Both the position numbers and the translations under genes were made by a program. The notes beneath the pieces were generated by a model, which saw only the letters and a program-made list of their open reading frames with translations, had not been told where the DNA came from and did no database searches. A stretch of DNA of 19,623 nucleotides from Sutterella sp. UBA1442 (GTDB taxonomy: Bacteria; Pseudomonadota; Gammaproteobacteria; Burkholderiales; Burkholderiaceae_F), in NCBI GenBank assembly GCA_002329575.1, contig DCTK01000040.1, forward strand, positions 1 to 19,623, given 5' to 3'. Positions 1 to 8,355 of this stretch are shown piece after piece. Numbering within the stretch: the first letter of the stretch is position 1; every line of letters begins with the position of its first letter.

Positions 1-1307
1 TCAGGGCGACTCAACATGTTTCACTTCCTCGTTTTGCCGCAGGGAAAAGAGATCGGCTCGGCCATCGGCATTGATCGCTCGCACGTCATTGACGCCGACC
101 GCATTGCGGAACTGCCTGAAATCATCCGAGACTGTAATCTCAAAAGAACTCCACTGCATGACAATATTGATCGCGATCGCCTGATTGCCTTTTTGGAAAA
201 CCGCCTGACCGTCAAGCACTCCATTGCCTCCATTTGCGATGTGATCGATGCGAGAAATAAAAATACGGTCTCGCAGTTGGCAACTTGGTGCCGAGAATTT
301 CTTCGCCCTTACAGGTTGTAGAAGTCTCCGCTCCGGCCGGATCCGGCAAGACGCAACTTGCGCTCGAGTTACTGGAAAATGCCGTCACACTCAAAGAAAG
401 CGTCTAGTACATTAACTCGACAAGACTCATTGTGGAGCGACTGCAACAGCTTCCCATCAACACCAAAGTTGACTTCATCGGCACTTGGCACGAATTGGCC
501 CTTGATAAGCTCAACGCCGTGGATCCTTCTGAAATCGACAAAGAAGCTCGTGGCGCTTACTTTGAAAAGACTTCACAAGATTTAATTAAATTACTCAATA
601 GCGGCAAATTCTCCATTGACACGATTATTGTTGATGATGCTCATGACTTTCCCGTGGAGCGCATCTCTGCGTTATACGCTGCACTTTCGCCTTCCGGAAC
701 GCTTTATGCACTCTCGGACCCCAACATGATTGAGCAGAAGGTGGAGTATTCCGAATCGGTCAAAATTTCTGCCTATGAAAGTGGCCGCGTGCCTCTGAAA
801 ATTGAGCAAGCGATTAACGCCCTGCACCTATCCTCTACACCCTTTGTTTCTGTCAATGACTTTGAAGGTAACGTGCCGCAGTTTTTAGAATACGGCACAA
901 CAAAGGGCTCGCTACTGAAGCAAACACAGGCCGCGGTTGATGCTGCGCACGATGAGGGTTTCAAAGACGAACAAATTGCCATTTTGACTTTCAAGGGTAG
1001 AGAGCATTCCGAGATACTGAATTGTCAAACACTTGGCAAGCGCAAATATCGCCTCAAACGGCCCACCGATCAGTTTAAGCTCGGAAAACAAATCTTTACC
1101 GAAGGCGAACTTTTCTGCGACTCCGTCAGGCGATTCAAAGGTCTGCAAGCCCCTTGCGTTATTTTGACCGAGGTTGACTTTGAAGACTTAGGCGAAGTAG
1201 AGCGCAGGCTTTTGTACCTTGGCTTTACCCGACCAAGTGTTGCTCTAAAAGTTGTTATTTCCAAACGCGCCACAGAGGTGCTCAGTAAGCAGCTAATTGA
1301 CGACTGA
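1..1307 (+). pseudogene. Decayed NERD-type superfamily 1 (UvrD-like) DNA helicase, 5' end outside window
   Basis: The reading frame is open from the first base, so the gene starts upstream of the window. Frame 1 (to 321) encodes a stretch like the end of a NERD nuclease-related domain (HFLVLPQG...GID...IDAD). Coding then continues in frame 3: VEVSAPAGSGKT (Walker A, about 318-353), IIVDDAHDF (Walker B, about 622-648), and a UvrD C-terminal-like end with RFKGLQAPCVILTEVDF and RRLLYLGFTRP, stopping at 1305-1307. Two lesions break the gene: a frameshift between about 261 and 315 (frame 3 has a TAA at 258-260) and an in-frame amber TAG at 405-407, just after Walker A. Both ATPase motifs survive on the two sides of the TAG. 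The family is known for DNA unwinding or repair and for roles in defence islands; the precise role here is unknown. A sequencing error could mimic one lesion but hardly both. An internal restart near 432 would lack the P-loop and is unlikely to be active. Confidence 0.75.
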
Positions 1308-1353
1308 GCGTTTCTTAAAATATAAAAAAATAACTCTTTTGCACTCTTTCCTT

Positions 1354-1453
1354 TGAAAAAGTGTGAAATTCAACAATTTTTCCCAATGAAAAAGTGTTGT
1401 TTATAACACATTTTCCCCACTAATAAATGTACAATAGAGAATAACGCGTTATT
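1354..1453 (+). promoter_or_regulatory. Promoter/operator region of the DUF4143 ATPase gene
   Basis: AT-rich spacer with a possible -10 TACAAT at 1430-1435 and no good -35. Around it lie an inverted repeat (arms 1388-1398 and 1405-1415, 11 bp with one mismatch, GAAAAAGTGTT / AACACATTTTC), a direct repeat of TGAAAAAGTGT at 1354-1364 and 1387-1397 (33 bp apart), and a perfect 14-bp palindrome AATAACGCGTTATT at 1440-1453 near the expected start of transcription. Such placement fits repressor sites. The ribosome binding site AAAGG lies at 1458-1462. Confidence 0.4.
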
Positions 1454-1470
1454 TTTCAAAGGCTTAAAAA

Positions 1471-2769
1471 ATGAGACGTGAACTCATTACTCATCTTATC
1501 AATTGGAAAAACAAAACAGTTCACAAACCCTTGATTCTTGCCGGTGCAAGACAAGTGGGAAAAACGTGGTTGATGAAAGAATTAGGTCGCCAAGCTTTTA
1601 CCAAAACAGCCTATTTGAATTTTGAAGAAATGCCTCATTTGCAGTCGGTCTTTGATGCTGACTATGACACCAAAAGAATTCTGACTTCTCTTCGTGCTGC
1701 AAGCGGCGTTGATATCACAGCCGGTGATACTTTAGTCATTCTTGATGAAATTCAATGTACTAATGACGGGCGTGGTTTGACTGCTCTGAAATATTTCCAC
1801 GAACAAATTCCACAACTGCACATCTGCACTGCAGGCTCTTTACTGGGCATTGAATTACATCGCCATAGTTCTTTCCCTGTGGGCAAAGTGGAGTACTTAC
1901 CGGTCTATCCGTTAAATTTCAGAGAGTTCTTGGCAGCCACAGCCTCCGAGCAACTACTGGCCCTTTTGCGTACCAAAGACTGGCCGTCCATTACTGCATT
2001 TTCAGCCCAATTAACCGAACGACTCAAACAATACTATTTCGTCGGCGGAATGCCAGAAGCTGTCATGACTTTCCGAGATACCGGTGACTTGAGAGCCGCT
2101 CAAGAAGTTCAAAAACAAATCCTGTTAGCCTACGAAAAGGATTTCTCCAAACATGCCCCATCGGAAATCGTTCCGAGAATCAGAGCCATTTGGAATTCCA
2201 TCCCCTCGCAATTGTCTAAGGAAAATCGTAAGTTCATCTACGGGGCCCTACAAAAAAGTGCACGAGCCAAAGACTACGGAATTGCTCTACAGTGGTTAGT
2301 CGATTGCGGCCTGGTCTACCAAGTGCATTGCTTGGCAACTATTCAATACCCGATCAAAAGCGTTGCAGAAAGAGAAGTTTTCAAGCTCTTTGCTCTTGAT
2401 GTCGGTTTGCTTTGTGCCATGACTGAGATGTCACCCAAAACATTTATTGAAGGAAATGCCCTCATGACCAACTTCAAAGGCGCACTGACCGAACAGTATG
2501 TTTGTCAACAACTCATCAGCGCAACGCCATACGGTATTCCTCACTACTGGAGCAGTTCAAGCGGTACCGCTGAAGTGGATTTCGTAATTCAAAAAGACGA
2601 TCAAATCATCCCGATTGAAGTCAAGGCTGAGGAAAATCTCAAATCGAAAAGTCTGAAGGTTTATAGCGAGAAATTCAAACCGACTACGGTTATTCGCACT
2701 TCTTTGTCGAATTATCGAGAAGAAAGTTGGATGGTTAACTGGCCGCTTTATGCCGTGGGAGAACTGTAA
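1471..2769 (+). CDS. AAA-family ATP-binding protein with C-terminal DUF4143
   Basis: 432-residue intact protein. The N-terminal half is a P-loop ATPase with Walker A GARQVGKT (residues 25-32) and Walker B LVILDEIQ (88-95), followed by an AGSLLG sensor-type segment and a linker. The C-terminal half matches DUF4143, including the PD-(D/E)xK-like signature EVDFV (about 368-372) and IPIEVKA (about 380-386). Family members are common, often multicopy, mobile-looking genes in bacteria and archaea; their biochemical role is unsettled, and a link to nucleic acids is suggested by the nuclease-like fold. The start is supported by AAAGG 8 bases upstream of ATG. The gene stands alone between the helicase pseudogene and two terminators. 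Family assignment is firm; function is not. Confidence 0.88.
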   Translation: MRRELITHLINWKNKTVHKPLILAGARQVGKTWLMKELGRQAFTKTAYLNFEEMPHLQSVFDADYDTKRILTSLRAASGVDITAGDTLVILDEIQCTNDGRGLTALKYFHEQIPQLHICTAGSLLGIELHRHSSFPVGKVEYLPVYPLNFREFLAATASEQLLALLRTKDWPSITAFSAQLTERLKQYYFVGGMPEAVMTFRDTGDLRAAQEVQKQILLAYEKDFSKHAPSEIVPRIRAIWNSIPSQLSKENRKFIYGALQKSARAKDYGIALQWLVDCGLVYQVHCLATIQYPIKSVAEREVFKLFALDVGLLCAMTEMSPKTFIEGNALMTNFKGALTEQYVCQQLISATPYGIPHYWSSSSGTAEVDFVIQKDDQIIPIEVKAEENLKSKSLKVYSEKFKPTTVIRTSLSNYREESWMVNWPLYAVGEL

Positions 2770-2855
2770 TATCAAGCAATCAACGCCAATGTTTTCTAAA
2801 CAGGATTAAGCAAAATCTCAACTAACTCGCAATCTGTTCCCAAACTATCCACAAG

Positions 2856-2886
2856 GTTGTCCACAAAAAATGTGGACAACTTTTTT
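2856..2886 (+). terminator. Intrinsic terminator of the DUF4143 gene, built from DnaA-box-like repeats
   Basis: Perfect 10-bp inverted repeat GTTGTCCACA (2856-2865) / TGTGGACAAC (2871-2880) with a 5-A loop, directly followed by six T (2881-2886). Each arm contains TTGTCCACA, one base away from the DnaA box TTATCCACA. Confidence 0.8.
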
Positions 2887-2917
2887 CCATACCACTTCAA
2901 CGCAGCAAGTATAAATA

Positions 2918-2946
2918 AACCGACCCCCAAAGGAAGTCGGTTTTTT
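2918..2946. terminator. Bidirectional intrinsic terminator between the DUF4143 gene and rplT
   Basis: Arms AACCGAC (2918-2924) and GTCGGTT (2936-2942) with an 11-base spacer. On the plus strand six T follow (2941-2946). On the minus strand the stem is followed by TTTATTTAT, so it can also end the infC-rpmI-rplT transcript, whose last gene stops 25 bases upstream. Confidence 0.75.
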
Positions 2947-2970
2947 AAGCTCAATTCCTAAAAGTCGGAA

Positions 2971-3321
2971 TTAGAGGGCTTTGACCTTGTCAACGAGCGA
3001 GGCGAAGCCGGCCTTGTCGAAGATAGCCATATCAGAGAGAACCTTGCGGTCCAAACCGATACCGAGCTTCTTCAAGCCGTTCATAAACACGCTGTAGGTC
3101 ATGCCGTTAGCACGGGCACCTGCGTTGATACGGGCAATCCACAAGCGGCGGAACACGCGCTTCTTGTTACGACGGTCACGGTAGGCGTATTGACCGGCCT
3201 TCATGACCGCTTGCTTGGCAACACGGAAAACGTTGTTGCGACGCAGAATGAAACCCTTGGAGAGCTTCAAAATCTTCTTATGACGGGCGCGAGCCGTAAC
3301 ACCACGTTTTACTCGGGGCAT
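2971..3321 (-). CDS. rplT: 50S ribosomal protein L20
   Basis: 116 residues, typical L20 length. The N-terminus [19 protein letters not shown] and the core [13 protein letters not shown] are family hallmarks; the protein is strongly basic. L20 binds 23S rRNA early in large-subunit assembly and in Enterobacteria represses rpmI-rplT translation. It lies 16 bases after rpmI with a strong AGGAGG-type ribosome binding site. pheST, which follows rplT in many proteobacteria, is not here: a terminator follows instead. Confidence 0.98.
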   Translation of the reverse strand: MPRVKRGVTARARHKKILKLSKGFILRRNNVFRVAKQAVMKAGQYAYRDRRNKKRVFRRLWIARINAGARANGMTYSVFMNGLKKLGIGLDRKVLSDMAIFDKAGFASLVDKVKAL

Positions 3322-3337
3322 CTTTCTCTCCTCCTAA

Positions 3338-3535
3338 TTAAGCGTAGGGCAACATACGATGGATAGACTTCGTGTCAGAATCGTGGATGGTGACCATACC
3401 ACGGAGGTGACGCTTGTTCTTCGTCGTACGCTTGGTGAGAATGTGACGCTTGGTGGCGTGAGCACGCTTGATGGAGCCGCTGGAACGCACTTTAAAGCGC
3501 TTGGCAGCAGCCTTCTTAGTTTTCATCTTCGGCAT
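3338..3535 (-). CDS. rpmI: 50S ribosomal protein L35
   Basis: 65 residues, the usual L35 size. The start [20 protein letters not shown] and the motif [24 protein letters not shown] are diagnostic. A structural protein of the large ribosomal subunit. AAGGA precedes the ATG. It forms an operon with rplT (16-base gap) and infC (about 180-base gap); the longer gap fits a regulatory leader, because L20 represses this gene in E. coli. Confidence 0.98.
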   Translation of the reverse strand: MPKMKTKKAAAKRFKVRSSGSIKRAHATKRHILTKRTTKNKRHLRGMVTIHDSDTKSIHRMLPYA

Positions 3536-3644
3536 TTTGACCGATTTCCTTTTTTATTAGATGATCGCCGGTGCTTTTGCACCCTGCAAAAGACTTGTTA
3601 ACCGGGTCTCACTTGTTATTGTCCCCGACTGCCTTAAAGGAACG

Positions 3645-3667
3645 CCCGCACTAAAAAGCTCGGCGGG
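3645..3667 (-). promoter_or_regulatory. Hairpin in the infC-rpmI spacer
   Basis: On the minus strand CCCGC (3667-3663) can pair with GCGGG (3649-3645) across a 13-base loop. No T-run follows, so it is not a terminator. Its place upstream of rpmI is where L20 control structures occur in other proteobacteria, but no L20-binding fold was demonstrated here. Confidence 0.25.
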
Positions 3668-3715
3668 TTGGTTTTAACCCTTCAGAATCAATCGGGTACG
3701 AAACTGCGAATTCTA

Positions 3716-4240
3716 TTACTTTTTGCGTTTCGGCGCAAGTACCATGATCATTTGGCGACCTTCCAATTTCGGGAAGGATTCCACTTGGGCGATTTCTGCC
3801 AAATCATCACGAATGCGGGCCAAGACGTCTTGACCGATATCTTGGTGGGCCATTTCACGACCACGGTAACGCAACGTCACCTTAGCCTTGTTGCCATCGG
3901 TCAAAAAGCGCGTTAAGGCACGCAACTTCGTTTGGTAGTCATTTTCGTCAGTCGCAGGACGGAACTTCACTTCCTTGACTTGAATGACCTTTTGCTTGGC
4001 CTTAATTTCTTGTTGGCGCTTTTGTTCTTGATAACGGAACTTGCCATAGTCCATCAAACGACAAACCGGCGGATTAGCCTTAGCGGCAACTTCCACTAAA
4101 TCCACGCCAGCTTCTTCAGCCATAGCAAGCGCTTCCGAGGTGCGCACAATACCGATTTGGGTGCCGTCGACACCCGTCAAACGAATTTCAGGCACACGAA
4201 TCTCACGGTTGATTCGGTGCAAACGTTCCTGAGCTATGAT
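3716..4240 (-). CDS. infC: Translation initiation factor IF-3, non-canonical start codon
   Basis: IF-3 binds the 30S subunit, keeps subunits apart and proofreads start-codon selection. I place the start at ATC (4240-4238), giving [24 protein letters not shown], 174 residues, close to the family norm. The next codon ATA (4237-4235) is an equally abnormal alternative, giving [11 protein letters not shown] Shine-Dalgarno AGGAG lies at 4249-4245, 4 or 7 bases before these codons; no ATG or GTG is available, and the TTG at 4222 would delete conserved residues and has no SD. IF-3 discriminates against such codons, and this is the known autoregulation mechanism (AUU in E. coli infC). Both domains are complete: N-domain through [13 protein letters not shown], then C-domain with [16 protein letters not shown] and [11 protein letters not shown]. 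Upstream there is a hairpin and a small overlapping ORF. Confidence 0.95.
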   Translation of the reverse strand: MIAQERLHRINREIRVPEIRLTGVDGTQIGIVRTSEALAMAEEAGVDLVEVAAKANPPVCRLMDYGKFRYQEQKRQQEIKAKQKVIQVKEVKFRPATDENDYQTKLRALTRFLTDGNKAKVTLRYRGREMAHQDIGQDVLARIRDDLAEIAQVESFPKLEGRQMIMVLAPKRKK

Positions 4241-4269
4241 GCTTCTCCTAAAAACTGCAAAAAGAGTGT

Positions 4270-4290
4270 CTTCTTACCAGACATAAGAAG
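4270..4290 (-). promoter_or_regulatory. Hairpin in the infC leader
   Basis: Perfect 7-bp inverted repeat CTTCTTA (4290-4284) / TAAGAAG (4276-4270) with a 7-base loop, 30 bases upstream of the infC start. No T-run follows. It may be an mRNA regulatory structure or a repressor site; this is inference only. Confidence 0.3.
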
Positions 4291-4380
4291 CGCTCACTTT
4301 ACCACTTTTTGTCAAGAAAATGTCATTTTTTAGAGTAAAAGCAACACTTTTTTATTCAGTCGCTCCGGTCATTCCCCGAT

Positions 4381-6141
4381 TTACGGGGCATGCTCAATTG
4401 TCTTCCAGTCAAAACATGCTGTTCCGCTACAAATTTGAGAGGGGTTAAAGTGCAAAACCTTGACAGAGGCTTCTGTCTTTTTTTCATCATCGGCGGCTAC
4501 GTTTTTAACAAAATTGCTCACTTTTGCCACAATGCGCTCATCAGCTTTACTACGTTCGACAAATTGGCCGTCTAATCGTAATGGATAGTATTGCGTTGGG
4601 ATAATGATTGAGACGTCTGCACCATGTTTCTCAACAAGTTCGTCGTAATCAATCACTTTGAAGGATACTTTCACACCCAGACGCTCTGAATCCGTTTCAA
4701 TGTCTGTCGCATCATGTCTTTTACCATTGATGATTATTTTTGAACTCGTACCGCCTTGAGGATCAAGAACCCAACGTACAGGCATATTCAAAGTGATAAT
4801 GTCATTACCATACATGCTCTTATCAATATCGACGGTTATGCCAGAGATTGCGGTCTTGAAATTCGTAGCAAAACGTCTTTCATCTTTATCGGCAGAAAGC
4901 ATAAAAAGAAACTCTTGCGCAGAAAGTTTTTCATCAGCTATGACTCGAGTGAAAAGACGATCGCTTTCTTTGAAATTACCGCTGTTGGATCGTATTTCTA
5001 CTAACAGCGCTCTGGACATTACCGGTACCTTATCCATCACAATGTTAGCCTCAACCCATTTAAGCGCTTGATCGATTTTTCCGTATTGGTACGCCAATAA
5101 AGCCGCAAACAAGATTTTATTTCCATTGTTGGGATCCTGATCCAAAACACCTTGAACCAGAGATAAAGCTTCATCCGCCGACAATGTCGCTGTGCTTAAA
5201 TACAATATCTCTATCATAGATTTATAGGGGTCTCGGCGCAAAAAACCATCGAAAAATCGATATTGTTCACGACAGTACGCTATATCGTTTGCATAACGCT
5301 GATTTGAATCTTTTTCAAACAAAGCGTGAGCTAAAATCGCCCTCTGATGCCAATACTCGGGAATATATTGATAAATATTTTCGCCTCGAACGAGTTTAAC
5401 GTAAGCACTAACAGGATTTTCAGTCTTCGCATCAAGCAAAAAAGCTTCATAATCAGATTCCGTCACGCGAACTTGATCTGAAAGTTTGCCGTCATTTACA
5501 AGGTCAAGATAGTGACCAAAATAACTCACTCTGAGTTGATGAAAGTCGTCAATTTCTTCCTTCCTAAGTTCCAAAGATCGCTCTGAAAAACTCTGCGATG
5601 CCTCATGGAGCCGACGATAATATTCGTTCGCTAAATTTGCAGAAACGGAAACTGCAGAAGATAGTAGATGTATTGATTTCCCAATATTACTGTACGTCGA
5701 TTGACTGGCTTCGACTCCACTGAACTCCAGTGAATCAAAATATGAAAAGTCCACCACAGAGAGCTTTTCTAAAAACATCTCTGTCAAAACAGCTTCTTGA
5801 ATTCTTGCCTGCGCCCTAGCAAGAGAGGTTAGCTCCTCGTCGCGTTGCAGGTGACGATTAATTTTATCGGCCAACTCTCTAATGGGTGCTGATGCTTCTG
5901 GAGGAATAAAACCCAAATTGATATTGTCAAATATCTGATGGTATTCGTTTTCTACGACCAATCGATTGTTTTCCTGTTGCATCTTGACGATTGCCTGAGT
6001 GCAGTAGTTAAGTACAACAGCTGTACGAGAAGGTTGGTCATTCGGCGCAGAGGGCAATTTGGCCAAAGAACAACAAGAGAAGGCAAATAATCCCACTCCT
6101 ACCAAAGCTCTGATTGACGGTCTCAAACAGCATTTAGACAT
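4381..6141 (-). CDS. Secreted or periplasmic TPR-like protein of unknown function
   Basis: 586 residues from the ATG at 6141, chosen because GGGAG (6152-6148) lies 6 bases upstream; a GTG at 6144 is only 3 bases from it. The N-terminus (MSKCCLRPSIRALVGVGLFAFSCCSLA) is a signal peptide: basic start, hydrophobic core, likely cut after SLA; the Cys pair does not make a convincing lipobox. Residues about 50-250 are helical and charged; about 330-420 resemble tetratricopeptide repeats (LVQGVLDQDPNNGNKILFAALLAYQYGKIDQALKW split over two helices pairs). The C-terminal third looks beta-rich. No catalytic motif was recognised. It lies between thrS and infC, genes usually adjacent in proteobacteria, and is more AT-rich in style than they are, so an insertion is likely. 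The stop codon sits in the loop of a CCCCG/CGGGG hairpin (4374-4388) with no T-run. Function unknown; export is the firmest inference. Confidence 0.7.
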   Translation of the reverse strand: MSKCCLRPSIRALVGVGLFAFSCCSLAKLPSAPNDQPSRTAVVLNYCTQAIVKMQQENNRLVVENEYHQIFDNINLGFIPPEASAPIRELADKINRHLQRDEELTSLARAQARIQEAVLTEMFLEKLSVVDFSYFDSLEFSGVEASQSTYSNIGKSIHLLSSAVSVSANLANEYYRRLHEASQSFSERSLELRKEEIDDFHQLRVSYFGHYLDLVNDGKLSDQVRVTESDYEAFLLDAKTENPVSAYVKLVRGENIYQYIPEYWHQRAILAHALFEKDSNQRYANDIAYCREQYRFFDGFLRRDPYKSMIEILYLSTATLSADEALSLVQGVLDQDPNNGNKILFAALLAYQYGKIDQALKWVEANIVMDKVPVMSRALLVEIRSNSGNFKESDRLFTRVIADEKLSAQEFLFMLSADKDERRFATNFKTAISGITVDIDKSMYGNDIITLNMPVRWVLDPQGGTSSKIIINGKRHDATDIETDSERLGVKVSFKVIDYDELVEKHGADVSIIIPTQYYPLRLDGQFVERSKADERIVAKVSNFVKNVAADDEKKTEASVKVLHFNPSQICSGTACFDWKTIEHAP

Positions 6142-6194
6142 CACAATCTCCCAAATGGCCTATTTAGAATTTTACAGAGGCAAATTTAAAGATA

Positions 6195-6231
6195 TAAAAA
6201 AGAGAGTCGAGAACTGATTTCCCCGACTCCC
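6195..6231 (-). terminator. Intrinsic terminator after thrS
   Basis: On the minus strand GGGAGTCG (6231-6224) pairs with CGACTCTC (6209-6202), 8 bp with one G-U, followed by six or more T (6201-6195). It lies 30 bases after the thrS stop and separates thrS from the TPR-protein gene and infC. Confidence 0.75.
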
Positions 6232-6260
6232 CTATCAAAGTCAAACTAATTGAAAGTCAA

Positions 6261-8174
6261 TTAGCCGTTGACTAAATTGTTGTTTTCATCGACCACGCGA
6301 GCAATAAAGTCTTCAACCTTCATCACGCCCAAGACCTTGCCGCCACGAGCGCGCACGGCCACGGTACCGGCTTCACGTTCTTTTTCACCGACCACAACAA
6401 TGTAGGGCAACTTTTGAAGGCTCAACTCACGGATCTTGTAGTTGATTTTTTCATTGCGTACGTCTTTTTGCACGCGAAGACCTGCTGCCTTCATCTTGGC
6501 AACAATTTCATCAACGTAGCCGGCTTGGGCTTCGGTGATATTGGCCACAGCCACTTGAATCGGAGCCAACCACACGGGCATGGCACCGGCGTAGTGTTCA
6601 ATCAACATACCGATCCAACGTTCCATCGAACCAATAATGGCGCGGTGAAGCATCACGGGCACCTTGCGGGAATTATCTTCAGCCACATATTCGGCACCGA
6701 GTCGACCCGGCATTTGGAAGTCGACTTGAATCGTACCGCATTGCCAAGAGCGACCCAAGCAGTCCTTTAAGTGATACTCAATCTTCGGACCGTAGAAGGC
6801 ACCTTCACCGGGCAACACTTCATATTCAAGCCCCAAGTCTTCCAAAGACTTCATCAAAGCGGCTTCAGCCTTATCCCAAACGCTGTCTTCACCGATACGC
6901 ATTTCAGGACGCGTTGCGACCTTATAGGCGATATTGTCAAAGCCAAAGTCGTGATAAACCTTCATGACCAAGCGGGTGTAGGCCTCGCATTCGGGCAAAA
7001 TTTGGTCTTCGGTACAGAAAATATGACCGTCGTCTTGCGTGAAGCCACGCACACGCATCAAGCCGTGCAAAGAGCCCGAGGGTTCGTTGCGGTGACACTG
7101 ACCGAATTCACCGATACGCATCGGCAAATCGCGATAGCTACGAAGTGCCGAATTAAAGATTTGGATGTGGCCCGGGCAGTTCATGGGCTTTAAGGCGTAG
7201 TAACGGTTTTCGGACTCGGTCGTGAACATGTTTTCACGATACTTCGTCCAGTGACCGGAACGTTCCCACAAAGAGCGGTCGAGCACTTGAGGTGCCTTGA
7301 CTTCATCGTAGCCGTTATCTTGATAAACGCCGCGCATGTAGCGTTCGACTTGTTGCCACAAGGCCCAGCCCTTGGCGTGCCAGAAAATCATGCCCGGGGC
7401 TTCTTCTTGCAAGTGGAAAAGATCGAGCTCTTTACCCAAGCGACGGTGGTCACGCTTTTCAGCTTCTTCCAACATCGTCAAATAGGCCTTGAGATCATCC
7501 TTTTTCAACCAAGCCGTGCCGTAGATGCGTTGCAACATTTCGTTTTTGCTGTCGCCACGCCAGTAGGCACCGGCCACCTTCATGAGCTTATGAACTTTTA
7601 ACTTACCCGTCGAAGGCACGTGAGGACCGCGGCAAAGATCGATGAAATCGCCTTGTTCGTAAAGCGAAATCGTTTCGCCTTCAGGAATGGCTTCAATTAA
7701 TTCAGCCTTGTACTTTTCACCCATCTTGAGGAAAAAGTCGATGGCTTCTTCGCGCTTCATTTCACGGCGCACTACCGGAATATTCTTCGAAGCCAACTCA
7801 TCCATGCGCTTTTCAATCGCCTTTAAGTCTTCGGGCGTAAAGGGACGCGTGTAGGAGAAGTCATAGTAAAAACCGTTTTCAATCGCCGGCCCAATCGTCA
7901 CTTGAGCTTCAGGATAGAGCTCCTTGACCGCTTGCGCCATCAAGTGAGCCGTCGAGTGGCGCACGATGTCGAGCGCTTCGGGGTCTTTGTCTGTGATCAC
8001 GGCTACCGTAGCGTCGGCATTGATTGTGTAGGACAAGTCCACCAACTTGCCGTCCACGCGGCCGGCCACGGCTGCCTTGGCCAAACTCGGGCTGATGCTT
8101 TGGGCGACTTCGGCAACCGTCAAAGCAGCTTCATAGTCACGTTTAGACCCATCGGGAAGCGTTACGGATAACAT
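6261..8174 (-). CDS. thrS: Threonyl-tRNA synthetase
   Basis: 637 residues, full family length. Charges tRNA-Thr with threonine in the cytosol. Domains in order: TGS (residues 1 to about 60), editing domain with [11 protein letters not shown] (about 71-81) and DLCRGPH (about 178-184; the HxxxH and DxCxxxH editing-site residues), class II catalytic core with zinc ligand C333 in MNCPGH, motif 2 around [25 protein letters not shown], motif 3 in [11 protein letters not shown], then the anticodon-binding domain ([11 protein letters not shown] to the C-terminus). AAAGGA precedes the ATG. The upstream leader holds a Thr-rich leader ORF and an intrinsic terminator, so expression is probably controlled by transcription attenuation. 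thrS ends in its own terminator instead of running directly into infC. Confidence 0.98.
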   Translation of the reverse strand: MLSVTLPDGSKRDYEAALTVAEVAQSISPSLAKAAVAGRVDGKLVDLSYTINADATVAVITDKDPEALDIVRHSTAHLMAQAVKELYPEAQVTIGPAIENGFYYDFSYTRPFTPEDLKAIEKRMDELASKNIPVVRREMKREEAIDFFLKMGEKYKAELIEAIPEGETISLYEQGDFIDLCRGPHVPSTGKLKVHKLMKVAGAYWRGDSKNEMLQRIYGTAWLKKDDLKAYLTMLEEAEKRDHRRLGKELDLFHLQEEAPGMIFWHAKGWALWQQVERYMRGVYQDNGYDEVKAPQVLDRSLWERSGHWTKYRENMFTTESENRYYALKPMNCPGHIQIFNSALRSYRDLPMRIGEFGQCHRNEPSGSLHGLMRVRGFTQDDGHIFCTEDQILPECEAYTRLVMKVYHDFGFDNIAYKVATRPEMRIGEDSVWDKAEAALMKSLEDLGLEYEVLPGEGAFYGPKIEYHLKDCLGRSWQCGTIQVDFQMPGRLGAEYVAEDNSRKVPVMLHRAIIGSMERWIGMLIEHYAGAMPVWLAPIQVAVANITEAQAGYVDEIVAKMKAAGLRVQKDVRNEKINYKIRELSLQKLPYIVVVGEKEREAGTVAVRARGGKVLGVMKVEDFIARVVDENNNLVNG

Positions 8175-8195
8175 TTTCTTTTCCTTTAAGCTAAT

Positions 8196-8230
8196 AAAAA
8201 AAGTGCGGCTTTTTTATAAGCCACACTTTT
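8196..8230 (-). terminator. thrS attenuator terminator (segments 3:4)
   Basis: On the minus strand AAAAGTGTGGCTT (8230-8218) pairs with AAGCCGCACTTTT (8211-8199), 13 bp with a single G-U and a 6-base loop, followed by an unbroken run of seven T (8202-8196). It ends only about 22 bases before the thrS ATG, so it cannot belong to an upstream gene (the next one, at 8424, is also thrS-oriented and 190 bases away). Confidence 0.88.
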
Positions 8231-8258
8231 GAAAAATCATTAATTTTTTAGGCAACAC

Positions 8259-8288
8259 AAGCGGGCTCGTTAACGAATTGTTAGCGAG
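8259..8288 (-). promoter_or_regulatory. thrS leader segments 1 and 2: pause hairpin and antiterminator arm
   Basis: Segment 1 CTCGCTAAC (8288-8280) overlaps the end of the leader ORF and pairs with segment 2 GTTAACGAG (8274-8266), 9 bp with one mismatch. Segment 2, extended as GAGCCCGCTT (8268-8259), can instead pair with AAGTGTGGCTT (8228-8218) of the terminator: 5 bp (one G-U), a 1-base bulge, then 5 bp (one G-U). The 2:3 pairing excludes the 3:4 terminator. This is the geometry of trp/thr/his-type attenuators. Confidence 0.75.
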
Positions 8289-8322
8289 TTGTTGTAGTTC
8301 GAGAATCGAATCGCTTGTTCAT
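8281..8322 (-). CDS. thrS leader peptide with four consecutive Thr codons
   Basis: A 13-codon ORF, ATG at 8322-8320 and TAA at 8283-8281, reading MNKRFDSRTTTTR. Residues 9-12 are Thr, encoded ACT ACA ACA ACT. These codons are the minority in the nearby ggt gene (roughly 4 ACT/ACA against 16 ACC/ACG by my count), which would sharpen sensitivity to tRNA-Thr charging. An in-frame TGA two codons upstream of the ATG rules out a longer ORF. Predicted role: the ribosome stalls at the Thr codons when threonyl-tRNA is scarce, covering segment 1, freeing segment 2 for the antiterminator and letting transcription enter thrS. A weak point is the poor Shine-Dalgarno (only GAG, too close to the ATG). The peptide itself probably has no function. 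Confidence 0.8.
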   Translation of the reverse strand: MNKRFDSRTTTTR

Positions 8323-8355
8323 TGCTCAAAATAATGTTAATTGACAGATGCGCTT

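Noticed and set aside
1..2886. Complete defence island
   Set aside because: Only one broken helicase and one DUF4143 ATPase are visible; no nuclease, sensor or toxin-antitoxin partner can be supported.
4287..4315. Perfect -35 TTGACA (minus strand, 4315-4310) upstream of infC as an infC promoter
   Set aside because: No acceptable -10 at 16-18 bases (CGCTTC at 17); the best TTATGT is 23 bases away. Not called as a promoter.
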